Source: Calditrichota bacterium (GTDB lineage Bacteria > Calditrichota > Calditrichia > RBG-13-44-9). Taken from it: a DNA stretch of 13,992 nucleotides. The stretch covers positions 1 to 13,992 of the forward strand of contig JAJRXE010000376.1 of NCBI GenBank assembly GCA_024276455.1. The letters are read 5' to 3'. The notes under the pieces were generated by a model, which had not been told where the DNA came from, searched no databases, and saw only the letters and a program-made list of their open reading frames with translations. Each line of letters opens with the position of its first letter. The first letter of the stretch is position 1. Position numbers and translations under genes: made by a program. Of this stretch, positions 1 to 5,453 are shown piece by piece.

Positions 1-455
1 CCGAAGCGTCCCAGGTCGGCATCCAGAATCATCCCGATTTTACGCTTGTCGTAATTGGAGGCGTTGGTGTAGTTCCACATCAGGAAACCATTGCCCAGGC
101 TCTCCAAATCCAGCATGCCCAGGCGCACAAACAAGGGGTCATACTTCTGGCCGTAACGCACGTAACGGAAAACGCGCAGCCAGCCCACTCCGTCCTTAAA
201 CTCATCGGTGCGCAGTTTGAAATTGTTCTCGTTGTCCATTAAAAACTGCAGATAAAGCCCCACCCCGAATTTCCCGATGGCAAGCTCCGGCGCCAGGGTA
301 AAGGTGGTGTAGGGCTGACCGTCGATCCAGGTCATCCCAATGCCGCCGAACATACGGTTCTGCTCCGTGTAACGGAAGGGATTGGGAAAGTTCTGCGCGG
401 ACAGATGGGTTCCGATGAAAAACAGCAGTAAAAAAACCAGCCCAAATTTCTTCAT
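1..455 (-). CDS. Secreted/outer-membrane-type protein, N-terminal part (cut by window edge)
   Basis: The reading frame starts at ATG 455-453 and stays open for 151 codons to the window edge, so the C-terminus is missing. A good ribosome site (GAGGAGGG, about 462-470) precedes the ATG and fixes the start. Residues 1-21 form a typical signal peptide: a KK start, a hydrophobic LVFLLLFF core, and a likely signal peptidase I cleavage after LSAQ. The mature part has alternating hydrophobic and aromatic residues with many Gly and Tyr (for example FGVGLYLQF and WLRVFRYVRYGQKY), as in transmembrane beta-strands. I therefore infer a beta-barrel or other envelope protein. I do not recognise the family and see no catalytic motif. 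Upstream, TTGACT (524-529) could be a -35 element, but the -10 candidates (AAATTT at 17-base spacing, TTAAAT at 15) are weak. Secretion is well supported; the barrel idea is only suggestive. Confidence 0.8.
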   Translation of the reverse strand, partial: MKKFGLVFLLLFFIGTHLSAQNFPNPFRYTEQNRMFGGIGMTWIDGQPYTTFTLAPELAIGKFGVGLYLQFLMDNENNFKLRTDEFKDGVGWLRVFRYVRYGQKYDPLFVRLGMLDLESLGNGFLMWNYTNASNYDKRKIGMILDADLGRF

Positions 456-837
456 GATAGGCCCTCCTCATCCAGATTTGTTAAGATGAATCCTGCATTG
501 AAATTTAATCATCGTTCTTTTTTAGTCAACCAAAATTTGTATTTGAATATCGTCAGAATTAAATTAATGATTAGAAAATTTAAAATATTGAGATAATACG
601 CCGGATAGTTTCGCATGAATTAGCACCACTTTATCGAAGAAACTATTATTTACTGATTCTTTCCAAAAAATCATTTCTGGTAACAACTTGCAGGAATGGT
701 CAGCTATTTTAGATAAATTAATTTAGGGTTAGATCAAAAGTAATAATAACAAAAACCTTATATTTACCCATTATAATAGTTAAAATATTTAACTTGCGTA
801 ATAACAACGAGATAGAATATCAATTATCCGAATAAAT

Positions 838-886
838 CCACCCCCTTTTTTCCCTCCCTGCTGGTAGGAAGGGGGATAGGGGGTGG
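838..886. repeat. Long imperfect palindrome with C-run/G-run arms
   Basis: The outer arms are exact complements (CCACCCCC at 838-845 and GGGGGTGG at 879-886). Inside them a C/T-rich left half faces a G/A-rich right half that pairs only partly. It stands out sharply from its AT-rich surroundings. Sequences of this kind are common interspersed intergenic repeats in environmental genomes, but membership in a dispersed family cannot be shown from one copy. It could also fold as a terminator-like or mRNA-end hairpin on either strand; there is no T-run directly after it. Confidence 0.55.
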
Positions 887-1018
887 TTAAGTACCTTCTT
901 GCTATTTCAGAAATAAGCTGATTTGAATTCTGATAAATTTTCAATGGAACTTTATAACTAGCACAATGGTTTTTATTTGTTTTAACTTTTACAACGGTTA
1001 ATAGTAAATAAAAAATTC

Positions 1019-1047
1019 TTGACAATTAATTTTTTTTAATTTAGACA
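1019..1047 (+). promoter_or_regulatory. Candidate sigma70-like promoter for the propeller lipoprotein gene
   Basis: A perfect TTGACA (1019-1024) is followed 17 bases later by a weak -10, TAGACA (1042-1047). A transcript from here would carry a leader of about 140 bases before ATG 1195, including the dyad at 1073-1088. The -35 is convincing and the -10 is not. Confidence 0.35.
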
Positions 1048-1072
1048 ACAGCAGAAAATGTTTTGTGCGAAT

Positions 1073-1088
1073 AAAAAGGATCCTTTTT
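1073..1088. promoter_or_regulatory. Perfect 16-bp dyad, possible operator
   Basis: AAAAAGGATCCTTTTT is an exact inverted repeat centred on GGATCC. It lies about 25 bases downstream of the candidate promoter and about 107 bases before the lipoprotein start. A dimeric repressor site is possible. The A and T flanks make part of the symmetry cheap in AT-rich DNA. Confidence 0.25.
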
Positions 1089-1194
1089 TAAAGGAAGAAT
1101 CCAAGATAAAGAAAATATCTTCAGTGGAAAGACTTATTCCATACCCAAGCTAAAACAATTAAAAACCTATTACCAGATGTTTCAAGGAAAAGAT

Positions 1195-2244
1195 ATGTTC
1201 AACAAATACTTATTGTTCATCTTTATTATTTCAATTCCGTTATTATTGTGGCATTGTGAAAAAATCCAGGAGCCTCTTTACCCGGCCTCGGCTTTTCCCA
1301 TGTGGAAAGTGGACACCCTCTTTGCTCCTGATGCCATGTAGGTGATGATGAGTGGAATCTGGGGAACCGATGAAAACAATGTCTGGGTGGTAGGCCATAG
1401 CGATGTTCAAAAACATCAAATATGGCACTGGAATGGCAAAAAATGGGAAAATAATATAAAACTGAACCTTGGTGTAGCTACTTCGTTTAGCGATATAATC
1501 GGGTTTCTAAAAAACGACATCTGGATTGTTGGAGAAAATCCCTGGATTGATTTTGAAACTGGAAAAGTTTTAAGTAAAGGTTTAATTATTCATTACGATG
1601 GTTACAGCTGGAAGTTAGCAGACATTCCCCGTTCCCCTATCTGTCTATCTATTTGGGATACCAGCAGTAATAATTTATTTGTCGGTTGTGATAGTGGTAT
1701 AGTGTTACATTATGACGGATTAAAATGGATTAAACAAAATACTAAAACAGATGCTATTATGTTAAGTATAGCCGGAAATAATTTTGGGGATGTTTATGCA
1801 GTTGCCTGGAATCGAGATAATCAACCTTACGATACTACCTATTATTATTTTTTTCAATACCAAAATAAACAATGGATTATCAAAGATACCTACCTTAACT
1901 ATCAGTATTCACCTGCAGGTAGATTTGGTTATCGATTATGGATGTCCCCTGAGGGAATTTTATTTTCGGTAGGAGAAGATGGACTATATCAATGGATAAA
2001 TAACCATTGGATTCGATTAAGAACTGAAACCCTATTTCATATTCACGGTACAAGCACAAACAATTTTTTTACAGCAGGCAGGGGAAATTTACTTCTTTAT
2101 TATAAAAATGGAAATTGGATATCATACAATGACTTTTTAGATAATTCAAGATGGTTTGGAGATATTTGGTGCAATGAAAAATATATTTTCCTTATAGATC
2201 GGGCTTATTACCAAACTTACATTGTCCGGGGAAGATTAAAATGA
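1195..2244 (+). pseudogene. Seven-repeat beta-propeller lipoprotein, interrupted by an in-frame TAG
   Basis: ATG 1195, preceded by AAGGA, opens a frame with an N-terminal hydrophobic segment (LLFIFIISIPLLLWHC) ending in a possible lipobox Cys21. After 48 codons there is a TAG (1339-1341). The same frame then continues for 300 codons to TGA 2242-2244. The downstream part, from GTG 1342, lacks a ribosome site and a signal peptide, so it is unlikely to be a gene of its own. It holds seven repeats of the form (G/S)IWGTxxNNVWxVG...IxHYDGxxW, starting near residues 5, 51, 103, 142, 199, 233 and 274 counted from 1342. This fits a seven-bladed beta-propeller exposed at the cell surface. The function is unknown: no catalytic motif is visible and such propellers usually bind ligands or proteins. 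Either the gene carries a recent nonsense mutation, the TAG is a sequencing error, or it is read through. The DNA is AT-rich except for about 1261-1440. Confidence 0.7.
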
Positions 2245-2584
2245 ATATATTAATTAAAGGGGGTGATTATTATGGAAGTGGGTATAAAATAATTCCCGGA
2301 TGATGCCGGCAACATCAATCGGGAATAAAGTCCGCAAACAATCTGGCGAATAAATAGACTTTTATTTGAATATCATTAGAATCGAAGGGATTGAGATATG
2401 TCGCCTCCAGGGCTTTCTGAATTTCGTTCGTCTTTTCAACTCTGGATCCTGCAGGATCGGTTTCAATATTTTGATTTCTTTAATAACTCTTTCTCTGGAA
2501 TAATTTGATCGAAAAAATTCCGTTTAATTTTTGCCTGCCAAAACGTATATTTCAGAAAAGGTAAAAATCAGAGAGAAAGCGGGG
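2245..2584. other. Intergenic tract with possible gene remnants
   Basis: Three things are visible. First, a near-ideal ribosome site (AAAGGGGGTGAT, 2256-2267) precedes ATG 2272, but that frame stops after six codons (TAA 2290-2292). Second, the arms ATTCCCG (2292-2298) and CGGGAAT (2320-2326) could form a hairpin with no proper T-tract, a poor terminator for the propeller gene. Third, the minus strand has a protein-like open frame of 54 codons ending at TGA 2317-2315, without a start codon, plus a similar-looking open stretch in another frame just upstream (about 2480-2519). Together these suggest decayed coding sequence, but none is strong. I see no convincing promoter for trmH. Confidence 0.4.
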
Positions 2585-3169
2585 ATGCCCACGGAACGAC
2601 GCATCAGACGGATGAAGGAGGTATTGCGGAATCGCCAGCGTGATCTGGCGGTGGTGTGCGAGGATATTCACGACCCTCACAATGTGAGTGCCATCTTGCG
2701 CTCTTGCGATGCTACCGGCGTGGGCAGCGTTTACCTGCTCTACACCGAGGAAGCCTTTCCGCAACTGGGGAAAAAATCATCCGCCTCGGCCAAGAAATGG
2801 GTGGACATCCACCGCTACCGCCGGCATCAATCGTTGCGAGATGCCCTGAAAGAACGCAACCTGACCATCTACGCCACTCATGTATCGCCCACCGCTAAAA
2901 GCATTTACGAGATCGACTGGACCCAGCCGAGCGCCATCATTGTGGGCAACGAACACCGGGGTGTCTCCGACGAAGCGCTCGCCATGGCCGACGAGACCAT
3001 TCACATTCCCATGTTCGGGATGGTGGAAAGCCTGAACGTTTCCGTCGCTACGGCGGTGATTCTCTACGAAATCTGCCGCCAGCGCCTGGCGAAGGGGCTC
3101 TACCCCTTCAGCACGGAAGAAGACCCCTGGCTGCAGGAAGTCCTGCAGAAATGGATTGAACGCGGTTAA
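2585..3169 (+). CDS. trmH: tRNA (guanosine-18-2'-O)-methyltransferase TrmH (SPOUT family)
   Basis: This enzyme would 2'-O-methylate G18 in the tRNA D-loop using S-adenosylmethionine. The 194-residue protein has the three SpoU/TrmH motifs in order: HNVSAILRSCDATGV at 32-46 (with the catalytic-type Arg39), IIVGNEHRGVSDEAL at 118-132, and the trefoil-knot SAM site IPMFGMVESLNVSVATAVILYE at 141-162. The opening PTERRIRRMKEVLRNRQ and DLAVVCEDIHDPHNVSAI resemble E. coli TrmH closely, which favours TrmH over TrmL or RlmB; RlmB-type enzymes also carry an extra N-terminal domain absent here. I start at ATG 2585, where the family homology begins and a GAGAG stretch lies upstream, rather than at the in-frame TTG 2531, which has no ribosome site. 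It lacks most of the C-terminal extension of the 229-residue E. coli enzyme. It stands alone, 214 bases before the next gene. Confidence 0.85.
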   Translation: MPTERRIRRMKEVLRNRQRDLAVVCEDIHDPHNVSAILRSCDATGVGSVYLLYTEEAFPQLGKKSSASAKKWVDIHRYRRHQSLRDALKERNLTIYATHVSPTAKSIYEIDWTQPSAIIVGNEHRGVSDEALAMADETIHIPMFGMVESLNVSVATAVILYEICRQRLAKGLYPFSTEEDPWLQEVLQKWIERG

Positions 3170-3383
3170 TCATAAACTTCCAACCCACAAATCTGACGAA
3201 TTAAATTGAGAAAAAGAAGACGTTTCCTATTCAAAGAAGAAACAATCTTTAGTGGATCACAAAATTTCTGAACAGAAATGAAGTAATTTCATTGTTTTTG
3301 TCCGGTAAAATTAGAATGTATATTTTATTCCAATAAATTCGTTTGATTCGTGGGCATTCAAAATAAAAAGGAAACTGAATCGC

Positions 3384-3866
3384 ATGACGACTTTGTTTTT
3401 CATCATTACCCTGCTCATCATGCTGGCCGGCCTGGCCGGAACCGTTATTCCCCTGCTGCCCGGCATTCCGCTCATTTTTGCCGGCTACCTCCTCTTCGGT
3501 CTCCTGACCCACTGGCAATACTATTCCCTGAACAGCATGGTGGTTCTGGGCATGATTACCGCCCTTTCGGTGCTGCTGGATTACTGGGTCGGAGCGGCGG
3601 GCGCGAAAAAGTACGGCGCTTCCTCCGCGGGCGTGTGGGGCGCCCTGATTGGCACCGTGGTGGGCATTTTTACGATGGGATTTTTCGGGATCATTTTCGG
3701 ACCCCTTATCGGTGCGGTGGCCGGAGAACTGCTGGCCGGTAAACCGCAGCGCCAGGCACTGAATGCCGGAATGGGCGCTTTCCTGGGATTCCTGGCCGGA
3801 AGTCTTTTCAAGCTGGTGCTGGGCCTGGTCATGATCGCCCTGTTCTTCTGGTGGGTGGTGTTTTAA
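3384..3866 (+). CDS. DUF456 family integral membrane protein
   Basis: This is a 160-residue, very hydrophobic protein with about four to five membrane segments (roughly residues 3-22, 25-43, 52-70, 83-118 and 130-159). It has the glycine-rich hallmarks of DUF456: LPGIPLIFAGYLL at 25-37, LDYWVGAAGAKKYGAS at 65-80, GALIGTVVGIF at 86-96, GPLIGAVAGELLAG at 106-119 and a final GAFLGFLAGSLFKLVLG at 131-147. The first ATG is preceded by AAGGAA about ten bases away. DUF456 proteins occur widely in bacteria and their role is not established; I do not assign one. The gene has no close co-directional partner (trmH ends 214 bases upstream) and no clear terminator. It is flanked by fragments of the ATTCG...ATTCGTG repeat: one about 30 bases before the start (3337-3354) and an inverted, degenerate one just after the stop (3873-3943). 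Confidence 0.85.
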   Translation: MTTLFFIITLLIMLAGLAGTVIPLLPGIPLIFAGYLLFGLLTHWQYYSLNSMVVLGMITALSVLLDYWVGAAGAKKYGASSAGVWGALIGTVVGIFTMGFFGIIFGPLIGAVAGELLAGKPQRQALNAGMGAFLGFLAGSLFKLVLGLVMIALFFWWVVF

Positions 3867-3872
3867 TATCTT

Positions 3873-3943
3873 GCCCGCTAAACACGCGAAATACTTGAAA
3901 TATTAAATTGGGGATAGGTAATAAATCACGAATTAACCCGAAT
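3873..3943 (-). repeat. Inverted, degenerate copy of the intergenic repeat
   Basis: Read on the minus strand, this segment has the two modules of the copy at 4349-4400 in the same order: ATTCG-N5-ATTCGTG (3943-3927), then GTATTTCGCGTGTTTAGCGGGC-like sequence (3894-3873). The second module matches the plus-strand copy at all but one of 22 positions. The modules are 32 bases apart here against 9 in the plus copy. Confidence 0.55.
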
Positions 3944-4109
3944 GAAAACAATAAAATTGAAAGCCTAATTTAGAAATAAACGTTACAGACTCTCTCAGTA
4001 AAATTTTCTACTTTATCCCCTGTTTTTTAGTAATTCGGTGCTTTAAGTGATTATTGCAAAATTTAAGTTAATGTTCAATTTGGATTTTTTTCTTTGGATG
4101 GTTTTCGTT

Positions 4110-4149
4110 TATTTCGCTTGTTTCGTAGGCGGTTAACCAAAAACTCTCC
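4110..4149 (+). repeat. Direct repeat, copy 1 (40 bases)
   Basis: This block, beginning TATTTCGC and ending CAAAAACTCTCC, aligns without gaps to 4376-4415 at 34 of 40 positions. The two copies bracket the REP-like palindromes. Confidence 0.6.
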
Positions 4150-4177
4150 CAAAAAGGAAAACACTGCCTTAAAATCC

Positions 4178-4309
4178 GCCCTGTAAGGGTAAAAAACTTA
4201 CAATTTGACATTTTTATGGTGTCCTTTCAGGGCGTTGGATGATCATTTTCATGATTTAACTACCCCGGAGCGTTGCTCCGGGCTCCCATCTTATTACCCT
4301 TTCAGGGTA
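4178..4309. repeat. Cluster of REP/BIME-like palindromes
   Basis: Three inverted repeats lie in 132 bases. GCCCTGTAAGG (4178-4188) pairs with CCTTTCAGGGC (4223-4233) with one mismatch. CCCGGAGC-GTT-GCTCCGGG (4264-4282) is a perfect 8-bp stem with a 3-base loop. TACCCT-TTC-AGGGTA (4295-4309) is a perfect 6-bp stem. The CCCTTTCAGGG-type core appears in the first and third. This pattern resembles repetitive extragenic palindromes mobilised in trans by REP-associated transposases; no such transposase gene is in the window. Confidence 0.5.
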
Positions 4310-4375
4310 AAAAATGGAGAAAAAGACATCACACCAAATTTCGCGATTATTCGCATCATTCGTGGGTCTTTAGTG

Positions 4376-4415
4376 TATTTCGCGTGTTTCGCGGGCGGAT
4401 AATCAAAAACACTCC
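4376..4415 (+). repeat. Direct repeat, copy 2 (40 bases)
   Basis: It matches 4110-4149 at 34 of 40 positions without gaps. It is preceded by the ATTCG-N4-ATTCGTGGG module (4349-4366), which also occurs at 3337-3354 with 15 of 18 matches. Its last eight bases run into the left arm of the rex terminator, so the terminator seems to be partly built from repeat sequence. Confidence 0.6.
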
Positions 4416-4437
4416 GAAGCAGTCGCTCCGGAGTGTT
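4403..4437 (-). terminator. Rho-independent terminator of rex
   Basis: The arms AACACTCCG (4408-4416) and CGGAGTGTT (4429-4437) are exact complements, and inner AGC/GCT pairs extend the stem after one mismatch. On the minus strand the stem runs into a five-T tract (4409-4405). It lies about 40 bases beyond the rex stop codon. Confidence 0.8.
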
Positions 4438-4478
4438 CCTTATTCTATTAAATTTCCTGCTGTAAATCTGCTTCGTTT

Positions 4479-5111
4479 TTAGGAGTATTTCTGGCGGTTG
4501 GAGAGGTAGTAGGACAGCGATTCCATCTCGATGGCCATGTTCTCGTTTTTCACCCGCACATCCGGCGGTACCTTCAGGCTGCGAGGCGCAAAATTCAGGA
4601 TCGCCTTCACCCCCGCTTCCACCAGTTTGTCTGCCACTGCCTGGGCGGAATCGGCCGGCACGGCAATAATGGCAATGTCGATGTGCTCCTCTTCCACCAG
4701 CTTTTTCACATCGGCAAAATCTTTAATCTCCAGGCCGTGCACCACCTGCCCGATCTTCTTTGGATCCTTGTCCATGATCAAACGAATAATGAATCCCTGC
4801 TTTTTAAACTCTGCATATTCGGTTAATGCCCTCCCGATATTACCGGCACCTACTATCGCCACATTCCAGGTACGGTAAAGTCCCAGAATGTTTTCAATCT
4901 GTTTTTTGAGATCTTTGGTATTGTACCCAAAGCCACGTTTACCAAAGGTGCCAAAGAAGGAGAGATCCTTACGCACCTGAGCCGAGGTGATTCCGTCCAT
5001 TTCGGCCAGAGTGTCCGACGAAACGGTATCCACCCCCTGCTCAATCAACTGTTCCAGCGAACGATAATATTTTGACATCCGGCGAATCGTGGAATCGGAT
5101 ATTTTTTTCAT
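4479..5111 (-). CDS. rex: Redox-sensing transcriptional repressor Rex
   Basis: Rex is a dimeric cytoplasmic repressor that leaves DNA when NADH rises, derepressing fermentation and respiration genes. The 210-residue protein has an N-terminal winged helix (about 1-80) with the hallmark RKDLSFFGTFGKRGFGY at 47-63, then a Rossmann domain with GAGNIG at 88-93, the acidic strand end RLIMDKD at 110-116, IAIIAVPA at 146-153 and ILNFAP at 171-176, and a C-terminal helix for the domain-swapped dimer. Length is normal for the family. I start at ATG 5111-5109, 7-8 bases after GGAGGAAG; an in-frame TTG at 5144 would lie inside the promoter. It is a single-gene unit with its own promoter and terminator. 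No clear palindromic Rex operator (TTGTGAA-N4-TTCACAA type) is visible in its promoter or elsewhere in the window, so its targets are probably outside. Confidence 0.93.
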   Translation of the reverse strand: MKKISDSTIRRMSKYYRSLEQLIEQGVDTVSSDTLAEMDGITSAQVRKDLSFFGTFGKRGFGYNTKDLKKQIENILGLYRTWNVAIVGAGNIGRALTEYAEFKKQGFIIRLIMDKDPKKIGQVVHGLEIKDFADVKKLVEEEHIDIAIIAVPADSAQAVADKLVEAGVKAILNFAPRSLKVPPDVRVKNENMAIEMESLSYYLSNRQKYS

Positions 5112-5143
5112 TCTTCCTCCGTCTAATAGTTCTCTATTTCTCA

Positions 5144-5172
5144 AATATAAGCACTTTTTCTAAAAAAATCAA
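5144..5172 (-). promoter_or_regulatory. Sigma70-like promoter of rex
   Basis: On the minus strand, TTGATT (5172-5167) is separated by exactly 17 bases from TATATT (5149-5144). Transcription would begin near 5137, giving a leader of about 25 bases with the ribosome site GGAGGAAG before ATG 5111. Confidence 0.65.
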
Positions 5173-5390
5173 AAATCTCCTTCTATTTTATTAAAAATAT
5201 CACATTCCCTAAAAAGAATTTTTTATAGTCTCTCAATCTAAAAACGACAACTAAGCGCCTAATAATATTAAAATTGTAAATCCCCCTTGCTCTCGCATCG
5301 AGAGGTTGGTAAAACAATAATAACAGAAGAGGCATTTCGAATGGGAACAGCAGGTTAGGCAACTTTTCAGTTCCCGGATTGTTACAAATC

Positions 5391-5423
5391 AAAAAGAAAA
5401 AGGCCAGGTTTGCACCTGACCTT
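5391..5423 (-). terminator. Rho-independent terminator of the gyrase operon
   Basis: On the minus strand, AAGGTCAGGT (5423-5414), a 4-base loop and ACCTGGCCTT (5409-5400) form a 10-bp stem with one G-U pair, followed by TTTTC TTTTT (5399-5391 region). It starts about 30 bases past the gyrA stop. The 218 bases between it and the rex -35 (5173-5390) are AT-rich and show no convincing gene. Confidence 0.88.
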
Positions 5424-5453
5424 CTCCGTTCCTATTGATTTGTTCAAAAAAGT

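Larger units (their letters stand above)
456..1194. other. AT-rich intergenic region, no convincing gene
   Basis: This 739-base stretch between two divergent genes is strongly AT-rich. It has only short open frames with no ribosome site or protein-like composition; the longest, a 78-codon minus-strand frame at 789-1025, lies across the palindrome at 838-886. Recognisable content is that palindrome, a TATAAT at 772-777 with no good partner, a TTGACA-centred promoter candidate at 1019-1047, and a 16-bp perfect dyad at 1073-1088. A 20-base string near 541-560 recurs with two changes near 2362-2381. Confidence 0.6.
3867..4478. other. Repeat-rich intergenic region between convergent DUF456 and rex
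   Basis: This 612-base region holds no gene; its short open frames cross the hairpins and lack ribosome sites. It contains three diverged copies of one repeat (3873-3943 inverted, 4110-4149 and 4376-4415 direct), a run of REP-like palindromes (4178-4309) lying between the two direct copies, and the rex terminator (4403-4437). The stretch at about 3945-4100 is plain AT-rich DNA in which I see nothing. Confidence 0.7.

Noticed and set aside
4178..4415. CRISPR-like array suggested by repeated units
   Set aside because: There are only two 40-base direct copies, 226 bases apart and diverged, with no regular spacers and no cas genes.
5183..5392. 69-codon minus-strand frame between gyrA and rex
   Set aside because: It begins within the gyrA terminator region, has no ribosome site and has low-complexity hydrophobic composition.
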